Assembly (NCBI GenBank): GCA_021772615.1
Contig: JAJFLQ010000040.1
Location: forward strand, 124,001 to 188,000
Length of the DNA: 64,000 nt
Direction of reading: 5' to 3'
DNA from: Verrucomicrobiota bacterium
GTDB lineage: Bacteria > Verrucomicrobiota > Lentisphaeria > JABSQK01 > JAJFLO01
The position numbers and the translations under genes were made by a program. Position 1 is the first letter of the stretch. Every line of letters starts with the position of its first letter. Shown here in pieces: positions 7,861 through 16,247 of this stretch. The notes beneath the pieces are model-generated. The model had not been told where the DNA came from. It worked only from the letters and a program-made list of their open reading frames with translations, and made no database searches.

Positions 7861-8859
7861 TCATCGGGACGTCACGTGGTTTCTCACGATATACAGTGGG
7901 TACTCGCTGTCGACGCGTGGCAGGAGATACGGCGAGCATTCCGTCGTGATGCGGCAGGTCCTGGATGTGAGGCCGTATCTATAGCCATTTTCGGTCAAGT
8001 GATCGACAATATGAGGGTGTATGATGCCGTGTGGCACAGCGAAACCATCAGGCGGGCTGCCCAGCCTGGCGGCCAATGTGTCTCGCGAGGTTCTTATTTC
8101 TTCTTGCAGGTCCCCGGATGAGATTTCTGTTGTTTGCGGGTGGTGCCACCATCCGTGTGATACGATCTCAACGCCAGATTCGTGGAGCTGTTGCAGATCT
8201 GCCCAGTCGGCCAAGACAAAGCGTCCATCGTCGTGGAGTCGGGATAAGAATCTTTCCCGCCCCACAGCGTCGATAAGGGTCTCAATGTATTCGTGCCGTT
8301 GTTGCGATGTCACATCGTTGAACAGAATGTGGCGCAGTTCGGACAAAAGCGTCGACGGAGAGCCTGTCAAGTCGTCGGTATTGTTCTGATTACGGCAGGG
8401 ATGCGGCACGGAGTTTCGGGCGTGGCAGTAGAAGAGCAGGAACGCCAGTTCATTCGTCCAGACAGACCGGTCGCTTCCGATCAATCCGGCCGGAACGGTT
8501 AGCGCCCAGGGCAGATTGAGATCCGCCAGAATCGCCGCGCCGCGTCGGGCCTGGTTCCTGTATGCATCGTCGAGAGTGATCGCCAACCACCTTGGGTCAA
8601 GCTTGTCATTGTTTCTGACGGCCTCGACGATTCTCTGTAGAGGTACAATGTGATACTGGCGGCTAAAAAACTGGAGATGCCTGTGAAACACGTCCTCGTT
8701 GACGCAATATGCGTCAAGCACCGTCTCGGTATCACGATCAACAACGGCATGGTACAGCAGGATAATCGGTCCATTGGGACGGCGTTCTATAAGGCGCTGA
8801 AAACCCGTTGCCACCCTGAGGAACGAACCAATTTTGATCTTTGGACTGGTTTTATGCAC
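7861..8859 (-). CDS. Polysaccharide deacetylase (NodB-homology, CE4)
   Basis: 332 residues. The NodB fold is recognised by GPIILLYHAV near residue 30, LAITLDDAYRN with the Asp-Asp metal/catalytic pair, and GVEIVSHGWWHHPQT with the histidine pair. CE4 enzymes remove N- or O-acetyl groups from polysaccharides or their precursors. No obvious signal peptide is seen, although the first 20 residues are basic and could be cytoplasmic. The length is usual for the family. Proteins of this kind in EPS loci are common beside FemAB/CelD-like acyltransferases, as here. The gene starts 49 bp after the stop of the GT-B gene. Confidence 0.88.
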   Translation of the reverse strand: MHKTSPKIKIGSFLRVATGFQRLIERRPNGPIILLYHAVVDRDTETVLDAYCVNEDVFHRHLQFFSRQYHIVPLQRIVEAVRNNDKLDPRWLAITLDDAYRNQARRGAAILADLNLPWALTVPAGLIGSDRSVWTNELAFLLFYCHARNSVPHPCRNQNNTDDLTGSPSTLLSELRHILFNDVTSQQRHEYIETLIDAVGRERFLSRLHDDGRFVLADWADLQQLHESGVEIVSHGWWHHPQTTEISSGDLQEEIRTSRDTLAARLGSPPDGFAVPHGIIHPHIVDHLTENGYRYGLTSRTCRITTECSPYLLPRVDSEYPLYIVRNHVTSR

Positions 8860-8908
8860 CGTTTTCGAATATGTGGCGCTGCGGATTCGGCCGCAGCAAG
8901 GCTACCTG

Positions 8909-10054
8909 TCATGTCAATACTTCTGAGAATGTGTTGACGACGCCCTGCCTCAATTGGTCATTGACGTTGTCTGCAGAGGGCTCGATTTCAAGTTTACTCA
9001 AAGCGTCAGCGACGGATATCGGATCATCGGGGTCGCAAATAATACAATAGTTCTTTAGATCTTCGGGCAGGCGGCGAGCAAGGCCCGGATGTACCAGCAC
9101 CCAGCAACCGCCCGCCATTGCATCGATAATCGTGGTTTTCATGCCGAATCCGAAAGGCGTCAAAACCGCAACGCCCATCACCTCGGTCAGCGGAATCCAC
9201 GGTTCCTTTACGCCGCGCATAATCTTCAGCCCCGGCGGCACGTCGACATCACCATATTTATCGTCGTCGCACGTCAGGTAGAACGACCACGGTCTTGTCT
9301 GTTTGCGAGCATCGGATTGCTTTGCCAACATACCAAAACGTCGAATCATGTCGATTCCCCACCGGCCGAGCGCGCCTGGCATGCAGATGATTTCCCGGCG
9401 ACGCTGTGTCCATGGTTTAGGACGGATATTCTCGTGTATGTACGGCCACGGTGAAAAGTACGGCAGATACCGAATTCTGGCTTTCCCGGGTAGCCGCGAC
9501 CAGTAATTGACGTCGTCCCACGGGCTGATTCCCAGCAGATGTGTCGATAATCTGCGGCATTTCGAATCGCGGCAGAGTAATCTCAGGAATCCGTACACGC
9601 TTCGTATGCTTTCATAGCCGCCGGTCAGCCTGGGGTTTGATCGGTGCCAGTACTGGAGTGCCTCGGCGTTGTGTGTGCGCACGTGAATCTGTACGCGCGG
9701 GAATTGTCGATGAATACGTTCGATTAATTCCGGCCACAGGCTGTACTCCATCACTATATGCCGCACGCTTTCGGTAATTCGCGGCGCCAGTGTGCTCACG
9801 CTGTCGTCGTCTACCAGTACCGTACACACGTCACGACCGTGCGCCGAGACAGCCATCGTGTTGGCCGTTACGGCCTTCCAGTTGCCGCTGCAGTATTTAT
9901 CAACAACAAAACGGGGGATCGCGTGAACGACAGGCGCCGTGACTGCACCGGTGTCAGACACGCCGCCAGGCGCTATCAGGAACGCGTTGGCATCAGTTAC
10001 AGTTGTTGCGACATTGTCGGCGGAACAGGCTGTCGACTCAGGAATAAAAACCAT
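8909..10054 (-). CDS. GT-B type glycosyltransferase (GT1/GT4-like)
   Basis: 381 residues. The C-terminal half has the GT-B donor-binding pattern: GVAVLTPFGFGMKTTIIDAM, then GGCWVLVHPGLARRLPEDL and CIICDPDDPISVADAL, matching the Glu/Gly-rich region of GT4-like enzymes though the EX7E motif is not exact. The N-terminal half (HIVMEYSLWPELI, VQIHVRTHNAEALQYWHRS) fits the acceptor domain. The N-terminal 30 residues are unusual and the true start may be internal. It is co-directional with the polysaccharide genes, 24 bp after the GDP-fucose-synthase-like gene. Sugar specificity is unknown. Confidence 0.7.
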   Translation of the reverse strand: MVFIPESTACSADNVATTVTDANAFLIAPGGVSDTGAVTAPVVHAIPRFVVDKYCSGNWKAVTANTMAVSAHGRDVCTVLVDDDSVSTLAPRITESVRHIVMEYSLWPELIERIHRQFPRVQIHVRTHNAEALQYWHRSNPRLTGGYESIRSVYGFLRLLCRDSKCRRLSTHLLGISPWDDVNYWSRLPGKARIRYLPYFSPWPYIHENIRPKPWTQRRREIICMPGALGRWGIDMIRRFGMLAKQSDARKQTRPWSFYLTCDDDKYGDVDVPPGLKIMRGVKEPWIPLTEVMGVAVLTPFGFGMKTTIIDAMAGGCWVLVHPGLARRLPEDLKNYCIICDPDDPISVADALSKLEIEPSADNVNDQLRQGVVNTFSEVLT

Positions 10055-10078
10055 GGATAGTATATCAACCCGAGAAAA

Positions 10079-11008
10079 TCAGAGTATCTCTCGATAGTAC
10101 GCAACGGTTTCAGCGATACCGTTATTTAGGTCCGTAAACTGGAAATCAGGGAATTTCGCCCGGAAACATCGATCGTCCATCACTTTTTTCGGCGCGCCGT
10201 CCGGGTATCGGGAGTTAAAAGTCAACGTGCCGGTAAACCCGACGACGTCACGTATCGCATCCACGATTTCGATTACACTGAAGCCGCTTTTCTGGGCAAT
10301 ATTTACGGGTTGCACGAGGTCCATGCGATCCCGCACCACCTCACTGACGATTCTCGCGAAATCCTTCACGTACAACCATTCTCGGATAGGCTTTCCCGTT
10401 CCCCATATTTCGACGCTCTCGTCGCGATTTTTCACGGCTTTTACAAATTTGATGACCAGTGCATTCAAGGCGTGCGTCTTATTTGGGTTCGTGCTGTCAA
10501 AAGGCCCATATATATTCGGAACGACAAGATTAATCGAGCGTACGCCGAACTGTCGTGCGTAGCATTCGGCCAACACCAGCATCATTCGTCGCGTGCTGCC
10601 ATAAGATAAGACCGACGGATGTATCGGACCGTCCCACATATGCTGCTCTTCATAAAGATCCATAATGCCTGGATACGCACAATTTGCCACCGGATTTATG
10701 AGGATGCCGTCGCGGAGCTGTTGCGCCACTTTATAGGCGTTGAGAATCATTCGCATATTGGCATCTACAACATCAGCGGCGAAATCCGAAACATAATTCA
10801 CGCTGCCTACGATCGCTGCGCAGTTCACCAGGTAACGTGGGCGCAACTGAAGTATCGCTGCCGACGTCGCGTTCAGATTCAGTAGATCACAACCGGTGCT
10901 TCGGCTGAATATGTGAACGTCAAACCCGTCCGCGCGCAACATGTCGACAATGTTTTTTCCGACGAATCCCGTCCCGCCAAAAACCGCTACTGTCGTAGTG
11001 TTGTTCAC
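10079..11008 (-). CDS. NAD-dependent epimerase/reductase, GDP-L-fucose-synthase-like
   Basis: 309 residues. The N-terminus AVFGGTGFVGKNIVD has the NAD(P)-binding GxxGxxG. The VNPVANCAYPG-like segment, VVPNIYGPFD, and NKTHALNALVIKF match GDP-fucose synthases and close relatives, as does the later GTGKPIREWLYVKDFA. The catalytic YxxxK reads YGSTR (Tyr136, Arg140), so the lysine is replaced by arginine. I recall a subfamily of O-antigen-locus epimerases with this change, but cannot check it here. With gmd 10 kb downstream in the same locus, the likely role is the second step to GDP-L-fucose or another GDP-6-deoxyhexose. It follows the SDR gene by 99 bp. Confidence 0.78.
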   Translation of the reverse strand: MNNTTTVAVFGGTGFVGKNIVDMLRADGFDVHIFSRSTGCDLLNLNATSAAILQLRPRYLVNCAAIVGSVNYVSDFAADVVDANMRMILNAYKVAQQLRDGILINPVANCAYPGIMDLYEEQHMWDGPIHPSVLSYGSTRRMMLVLAECYARQFGVRSINLVVPNIYGPFDSTNPNKTHALNALVIKFVKAVKNRDESVEIWGTGKPIREWLYVKDFARIVSEVVRDRMDLVQPVNIAQKSGFSVIEIVDAIRDVVGFTGTLTFNSRYPDGAPKKVMDDRCFRAKFPDFQFTDLNNGIAETVAYYREIL

Positions 11009-11107
11009 AATCGTATTTTTCCGAAAAATGTCATTGCCGTCCGTTCTAATGCTTCACAATATCCGCGATGTTTCACGAAGACGAGGTCCAGGCGAGCGAC
11101 AACATAG

Positions 11108-11836
11108 TCAAACTGTACCTGAATCGACGTATATGTTTTGCCCCGTAATACTGCCACTCTCATCGGCCAGGAGAAATCCGACAGTTGCAGCAACCGATTC
11201 GATTTGCGTCGGGGTTCCGAGCGCCGTGCGCCTGTAGATCTGCGACCTTTGATCATCGCTTAATGTTCGGCTCATATCGGTTTCCATAAATCCAGGCACC
11301 ACACAGTTTGATCGTATACATCGCCGCCCCCATTCACGAGCGACATTCTTGGAAAACGCCTCAAGCGCGCCTTTCGTTGCCGCATACATTGCCAGACCTT
11401 TATACCCCGTCTTTGTACTGATGGATGAAATATGGACTAAACTGCCCGTTGTGTTATGGAGAAGCATATTCCTGATCACACCCTTTGTCAGCAAAATCGG
11501 CGACACAATGTTTACATCTATGACTGCTTCGAGCCGAGCTCTATCAATGTTGGTGACCAGGTCATCATAAGCGTGAGCGGCGTTATTTACCAGGCCGGAC
11601 AGACAGACGTCAGCCGAAAGGCGTTTCTTAAATAGAACACGATCGATCTCCGCCGTGGCAGACAAGTCGAAGGATATAAATTCAAAATCGTCCGGATAGC
11701 GCTTCTGCAGCTCGACTATGTCGTCTGTTTCGGTTCGGCTGACACCGATCAGCCGATACCCGTCCGCCAGCAATTTCCTTGCGATCCCCAATCCAAGTCC
11801 ACGCGATACGCCTGTAATCAGAATAGTCTTCATCAT
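11108..11836 (-). CDS. Short-chain dehydrogenase/reductase, FabG-like
   Basis: 242 residues, the usual length for a classical SDR. It has the cofactor motif TGVSRGLGLG near residues 8-17, NNAA near 84-87, a Ser near 139 and the catalytic YAATK (Tyr151, Lys155), and ends with GQNIYVDSG like FabG. Its ATG overlaps the stop of the AMP-ligase gene by four bases (ATGA), which points to translational coupling. Beside a dedicated acyl carrier protein and adenylating enzyme, the most natural role is reduction of a keto group on an ACP-bound acyl chain, for example to a 3-hydroxyacyl group, but reduction of a sugar nucleotide cannot be excluded. Confidence 0.9.
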   Translation of the reverse strand: MMKTILITGVSRGLGLGIARKLLADGYRLIGVSRTETDDIVELQKRYPDDFEFISFDLSATAEIDRVLFKKRLSADVCLSGLVNNAAHAYDDLVTNIDRARLEAVIDVNIVSPILLTKGVIRNMLLHNTTGSLVHISSISTKTGYKGLAMYAATKGALEAFSKNVAREWGRRCIRSNCVVPGFMETDMSRTLSDDQRSQIYRRTALGTPTQIESVAATVGFLLADESGSITGQNIYVDSGTV

Positions 11837-13026
11837 AATTGAATCTTGCCCGATCGTGTCGTGTCAACCTGATCCACAAAGTTTACCACAACAGGCATTT
11901 CGAACTTTTCTATCTTGCCCATAAGTGCCTGACGAATCGTCTTTTCATCCAATGGCCGTGTTGTCATGATATCCGCACAAATAACGTTTCCAGTAACCGA
12001 ATTTGATTTTGCATAAACCTTACTGGCGGTGATGCCCGGGATGGCGTCAATAAACGACTTGATCCGTGAGGGGTTTACCTTGTTTCCTCCCACATTGATC
12101 ATGTCGTTCTTCCTGCCACAAAACAGGAACCGAACCGGTTTGTCCTGTACAATTGAAACCATGTCATTCGTGTGATACCAATCATCGGTTGATGCGCCTT
12201 CAAATTCTGCAAGCTCGGACCGGTGAATCCACAACTCATTCTCAACGATCCTGAAGTGATGTTCACGACCATGAGGAAAGCCGAAGGTGCTGCCGTCAGA
12301 TACAAGTAGCGAACCTGCCTCCGTGGAGGCATAAATATTCTTTATTGCTGCATTGGGAAATGTTCGCTTGATTGCTTGATGCAAAGAATCGTCGAATTTT
12401 TCACCACCGAATGTAACGCGTCGAATCCCGGGGAATTTTTGGCCGCAAGAACTAAGTAGTCGAAAATATGTCGGCGTACCCGAAAGGTGCGTCACGCGGT
12501 ATTCTTTAATGGCAAATGACTCGGCTGCAGGATCGGCCCCATACAAATCTACGATTGGGTTCTGGTTAAATACCGCCTGAAAAAAAACTTGGAGACCTGC
12601 CATGTGATCGGGCGGATAAGTCAGTCCCCAGACATCCTCACGATGGCGATTCGAAATGCGTAAATTTTTCGTTAGTGTTTCGAATCGATGTGTTACGCTC
12701 TTCGGCACTCCGGTGGTACCACTTGTTGACATTTTTAGCGACCAATTTAGCGGCGGTGTACGGAGCAGGGTAAGAAGCGCGGGAAATGTCACGTCGTGCG
12801 GATAATTAAGAGTGGGCAAATTTACCACGGTATCCGCAGTTCCACGGGGTAGCAAGGTCAGTGGTTGATCCAGAAGCAGAGATTGCAGGACAACCAGCAA
12901 CGTTTCATATGATTCACGGTGAGCATGTTTGTTGGCGAACGAATGTCTTGATCCAATCTCCGAAAACAAGGTGCTATACGATCTTCTATCGCCGGTTGAG
13001 GCATCGACATAAAAGAGATCAGCCAT
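11833..13026 (-). CDS. AMP-forming adenylating enzyme (acyl-CoA/ACP synthetase-like)
   Basis: 397 residues, shorter than standard acyl-CoA synthetases (about 500) because the N-terminal subdomain is reduced. The adenylation motifs are clear: A3 TSGTTGVPK at 101-109, YASTEAG for A5, YHTNDMV for A7, GRKNDMINVGGNKVNP for A8, and a terminal RSGKIQL with the A10 lysine. It activates a carboxylic acid as acyl-AMP and passes it to a thiol. The gene for an acyl carrier protein overlaps its start by 8 bp, so that ACP is the likely acceptor. The SDR gene overlaps its end by 4 bp. The acid used is unknown. Confidence 0.87.
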   Translation of the reverse strand: MADLFYVDASTGDRRSYSTLFSEIGSRHSFANKHAHRESYETLLVVLQSLLLDQPLTLLPRGTADTVVNLPTLNYPHDVTFPALLTLLRTPPLNWSLKMSTSGTTGVPKSVTHRFETLTKNLRISNRHREDVWGLTYPPDHMAGLQVFFQAVFNQNPIVDLYGADPAAESFAIKEYRVTHLSGTPTYFRLLSSCGQKFPGIRRVTFGGEKFDDSLHQAIKRTFPNAAIKNIYASTEAGSLLVSDGSTFGFPHGREHHFRIVENELWIHRSELAEFEGASTDDWYHTNDMVSIVQDKPVRFLFCGRKNDMINVGGNKVNPSRIKSFIDAIPGITASKVYAKSNSVTGNVICADIMTTRPLDEKTIRQALMGKIEKFEMPVVVNFVDQVDTTRSGKIQL

Positions 13027-13246
13027 TGTTTATGCGTGCCTCAATTTCACCTACAGTCTGGACCACGCCGGCTTCGAAAACATCGACGTGAAATTCGCGT
13101 TCGATCTTTACAGTTAATTCTGCCAGATCCAGCGACTGAAGCCCAATATCGTTCCGAAGATGGGTATTCTCATTTATTTCGGCAATTGGATCTCGACCGT
13201 TGTTCTCGAGTACGGAGTTTATCAAATCTTTCACTTTATTTCTCAT
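13019..13246 (-). CDS. Acyl carrier protein (dedicated, polysaccharide locus)
   Basis: 75 residues, the normal ACP length, acidic and helical. The phosphopantetheine site is in GLQSLDLAEL at Ser38; the usual Asp before the serine is Gln here, which is seen in some specialised carriers. It overlaps the upstream acyltransferase gene by 11 bp and the downstream adenylating-enzyme gene by 8 bp, so the three are translationally linked. A phosphopantetheinyl transferase would be needed from elsewhere in the genome. It probably carries the acyl group that the neighbouring beta-helix transferase puts on a sugar. Confidence 0.9.
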   Translation of the reverse strand: MRNKVKDLINSVLENNGRDPIAEINENTHLRNDIGLQSLDLAELTVKIEREFHVDVFEAGVVQTVGEIEARINNG

Positions 13247-13799
13247 ATTGTCTGGCCATTTTCATTGTTTCGATTGCAGCAAGGCGACCGGCGCGCCCGA
13301 TCAGACGACCTGATTCCGGATCGAACAGATGCCACGCTTTGAGCGTCATGCCAGGCGTGAGCTTGGCATTCGCACCGCACGAAAATCCGTTCGGGATCGT
13401 TACACCAGGCAACACGACGGTGTTGGCGCCAATCAACGAGCATTCACCAATCCGAACCGGGCTCCGTATCGTTCCACTGCGCATTGATTGTGGAATTGTC
13501 GGCAAATCCAGTGCGCAGCCAAAATAGTCGGATGACGCTGCAAAGATCCGGCAACCTGTTGCGATACCGCAGAAATCCATGATTTCAATTTCGGAACCAC
13601 TGGCCTGGAAACAGCAGGACGAGGCTACGTGAACAAATCGGCCCACTTTGAGTGCGCCTGAGATGAATGTGAAATCGTCGATTATCGCGTTGTCATCGAC
13701 AGTTACGAGCTCGGGATTGCGAATTCGGACAGATTTTCCAATAATCACATTTTCACCCAAATACGCAAGGTCATTTAGGTCAAAAAATAAATTTTCCAT
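13236..13799 (-). CDS. Left-handed beta-helix acyltransferase (hexapeptide repeat)
   Basis: 187 residues. Imperfect hexapeptide turns such as NVIIGKSVRI, DNAIIDDFTF, VGRFVHVASS, and the late GECSLIGANTVVLPGVTI identify the LbH O/N-acyltransferase fold; this closing segment resembles sugar N-acetyltransferases of the dTDP/UDP-amino-sugar type. The active site forms between trimer subunits. It lies between a DegT aminotransferase gene and an overlapping ACP gene, so the inferred reaction is acyl-ACP (rather than acetyl-CoA) transfer to a 4- or 3-amino group of a nucleotide sugar. O-acylation of the polymer is the alternative. A perfect 8-bp inverted repeat lies 29-54 bp upstream of its start. 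Confidence 0.85.
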   Translation of the reverse strand: MENLFFDLNDLAYLGENVIIGKSVRIRNPELVTVDDNAIIDDFTFISGALKVGRFVHVASSCCFQASGSEIEIMDFCGIATGCRIFAASSDYFGCALDLPTIPQSMRSGTIRSPVRIGECSLIGANTVVLPGVTIPNGFSCGANAKLTPGMTLKAWHLFDPESGRLIGRAGRLAAIETMKMARQYEK

Positions 13800-13827
13800 A
13801 ACGTATCCACTTAATCGTTTTAGTACA

Positions 13828-13853
13828 AGACGTACGTAGTCGTGAGTACGTCT
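13828..13853. repeat. Perfect 8-bp inverted repeat upstream of the acyltransferase gene
   Basis: AGACGTAC and GTACGTCT are separated by ten bases. There is no T-run on either side, so it is not a standard intrinsic terminator. It lies in the 203-bp gap between the aminotransferase stop and the acyltransferase start, about 30 bp from that start. It could be an operator, an RNA-processing hairpin or chance. Confidence 0.45.
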
Positions 13854-14002
13854 GCTTATTCACCCGGAGTCGAATGCAATGATACCTTCGAGCCGGAGCT
13901 ACCCATCAAGATTCGGTACATGTTTGGTCTGCGGCATCGGATCATGGTGTTGCCATCAATCGGCCGAAGTCAAACACTGCGGCGATAACGGGGCGGTAAC
14001 GA

Positions 14003-15100
14003 CTACCAACCCCCGCAGATTACGTTCAATATGTGATCGATGTCTACATCGCATATCGCGTTGTGGCAGGGGAGTGATATCTGGTGGCGTTCGAATGCCT
14101 CCTGCCCACGCAGGTCTTGCGTGATACTGCGAAAGATAGAATTGCGGTCGATTCTCAGATGTACCACCGATGCGGGAATTCCCTCGCTCGCAAGTTTACG
14201 AATAAACCCTTCCCGGTCTTCAACGAGGATCGTGAATATCCAGTACGCATGTTTTCGATCCTCTGGATTCTTCATTAAGGTAATGCCGGGAACAGATTCG
14301 AGGCCATGCCGATACCTGGCTGCAATAGCTTGACGCCGTTGAAGTCGTGAATGAAATCCCACCAGATTTCCCCGTCCAAGCGATGCCGCCAGATCATTCA
14401 TGTGGTACTTAAACCCAAGCTCGGCGATGTCATAATCGCGTTCACCCAAAATGGTTTGTTTGCTTGCGGCCCGGTCAATACCGAACCACCGCCTGGTCTG
14501 CGCTGCATCCCGGTCGTCGGGTGACGTGCAGCAGAGCGCGCCGCCGTCGCCCGTTGTAAGGTGCTTGATCGCCTGGAATGAGAAGGCTGTGAATCGCGAA
14601 ATACGTCCGATCGCCTGGCCGCGATACTGTGCGCCCAACGCATGAGCCGCATCCTCAATTACCGCAAGGTCATATTGACGCGCCAATGTGTTGATCTCAT
14701 CCAGTTCACACGGATAACCGCCCCAGTGAACCGGTATGATCGCCTTGGTGCGCGATGTGATTTTCTCTTCGGCTGCTGTCGGATCGATATTGCCGGTGCG
14801 TGGATCGATATCGCAGAAGACCGGAGTGGCCGATTGCATGAGAATCGCAAGGCCGGTTGCCACAAATGTTTGTGCCGGCAAAATCACCTCGTCGCCGGGG
14901 CCTATTCCGGCAATTGCCAGCGCCAGGTGAAGGGCAGATGTACCACTGTTCACCAATACCGGATTCACGAGCGCAAGCTCGGCAGACAACGCCGCTTCAA
15001 AGTCGCGAACCTGGGCGCCCTCACTCAGCCAGCCGGTCTCTAATGTCCGGGTAACGGCGGATATCGCTTCGGGTGTAATGTGGGTATTAAAGAATTCCAT
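14003..15100 (-). CDS. DegT/DnrJ/EryC1/StrS family PLP-dependent sugar aminotransferase
   Basis: 365 residues from the ATG at 15100. The track start at 15190 would overlap the upstream gene by 70 bp and add 30 non-family residues; MEFFNTHITPEAISAV is the family-like beginning. Key points: GWLSEGAQVRDFE (substrate arm), NSGTSALHLAL (phosphate binding), VIEDAAHALGA (PLP ring Asp), and SFQAIKHLTTGDGG with the Schiff-base lysine Lys179. Such enzymes aminate 3- or 4-keto nucleotide sugars. It follows a CDP-paratose-epimerase-like gene by 20 bp and precedes the acyl-transfer genes. It is likely the amino-sugar-forming step of the locus. Confidence 0.92.
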   Translation of the reverse strand: MEFFNTHITPEAISAVTRTLETGWLSEGAQVRDFEAALSAELALVNPVLVNSGTSALHLALAIAGIGPGDEVILPAQTFVATGLAILMQSATPVFCDIDPRTGNIDPTAAEEKITSRTKAIIPVHWGGYPCELDEINTLARQYDLAVIEDAAHALGAQYRGQAIGRISRFTAFSFQAIKHLTTGDGGALCCTSPDDRDAAQTRRWFGIDRAASKQTILGERDYDIAELGFKYHMNDLAASLGRGNLVGFHSRLQRRQAIAARYRHGLESVPGITLMKNPEDRKHAYWIFTILVEDREGFIRKLASEGIPASVVHLRIDRNSIFRSITQDLRGQEAFERHQISLPCHNAICDVDIDHILNVICGGW

Positions 15101-15120
15101 GATAAGACGGAAGCCAAAGG

Positions 15121-16170
15121 TCAGCCGAATTTTCGCCGGCCCTCGGTCATCTCTTCGAATATGGCATCGATACTTCGGGTTCGCGACCATTGCGGATAGT
15201 GCGCTTCAAACTTTGCCATGTTGCTGATATAGCAGATGTGGTCACCCACTCGATTCTCATCCACATACTGCCAGTGGAGTTTCCTGCCGGTGCAGTCCTC
15301 GGCCTTTTGGATCGCTTCGAGCACCGATATGCTGTTGTCCCGGCCGCCGCCGATATTGTATACCTCGCCGTGTCGCGGTGACTTATAAAATTCGTGCAGC
15401 GCCGTACACACATCGTATGCGTGAATGTTGTCGCGGACCTGTTTGCCCTTGTAGCCGAATACGCGATATTCACGATTTTCCAACGTCGCGCGAACGACGT
15501 ACGCCAAAAAACCGTGAAGTTCTGCCGCGCTGTGATTGGAGCCGGTCAGGCAGCCGCCGCGGAAACAACCGGTGTGGATGCCGAAGTACCGGCCGTACTC
15601 CTGCACCATGATATCCGCCGCTACCTTCGAGGCGCCAAACAGGCTGTGAAGGCACTGATCGATACGGCAGGACTCGTCGATACCTGCTTTATCGCGTTCG
15701 CGCACATAGTCCCATCGCGTCTCCTGCTCTTCTACAGGAACGTCATTGGGTGCGTCTCCGTACACTTTGTTGGTGCTCAAAAAACACATCACGGCTTCCG
15801 GACGATGGCGCCGAATGGCTTCAAGAATGTTCAACGTGCCGACGGCGTTGACGTCAAAATCCTCAAACGGAATGTTTGCCGCCAGATCATGCGAAGGCTG
15901 GGCGGCCGCGTGAATCACGAAGTCAACCGGTACTTGTTCAAAAAATGTTAGAATGGCATTGCGATCTCGTATGTCGATGTTGTGATGCGTAAAGCGACTG
16001 CACGACTGTTTCAGCCGATCCCTGTTCCAGCGCGTGTCGCCGTCTTCGCCGAAAAACTCGCGACGCATGTTGTTGTCGATGCCATGAATGTTCCAGTCGA
16101 GCGCATCAAAATACGTTACCGATTCCGAGCCGATCAACCCGCTGCTGCCTGTTACCAGCAAAGTGCTCAT
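15121..16170 (-). CDS. NAD-dependent epimerase/dehydratase, CDP-paratose 2-epimerase-like
   Basis: 349 residues. The N-terminus [13 protein letters not shown] binds [23 protein letters not shown] and the segment [14 protein letters not shown] are characteristic of CDP-paratose/tyvelose 2-epimerase relatives. [16 protein letters not shown] and [10 protein letters not shown] follow. At the YxxxK position the sequence reads LFGASK (Phe178, Lys182), so the tyrosine is absent; I recall the same in other members of this group. It most likely acts on a nucleotide-activated deoxysugar that the aminotransferase 20 bp downstream may then use. It is paralogous to the next upstream gene, with matching GKQVRD and GGG signatures. 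Confidence 0.82.
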   Translation of the reverse strand: MSTLLVTGSSGLIGSESVTYFDALDWNIHGIDNNMRREFFGEDGDTRWNRDRLKQSCSRFTHHNIDIRDRNAILTFFEQVPVDFVIHAAAQPSHDLAANIPFEDFDVNAVGTLNILEAIRRHRPEAVMCFLSTNKVYGDAPNDVPVEEQETRWDYVRERDKAGIDESCRIDQCLHSLFGASKVAADIMVQEYGRYFGIHTGCFRGGCLTGSNHSAAELHGFLAYVVRATLENREYRVFGYKGKQVRDNIHAYDVCTALHEFYKSPRHGEVYNIGGGRDNSISVLEAIQKAEDCTGRKLHWQYVDENRVGDHICYISNMAKFEAHYPQWSRTRSIDAIFEEMTEGRRKFG

Positions 16171-16247
16171 CTTGTTCCGTTAATCCTTTCGCTTTACTTA
16201 CTGAGATGCGCGCCGTCGCCGCGGCAGCGCACAGTATAGCCGTGAGG

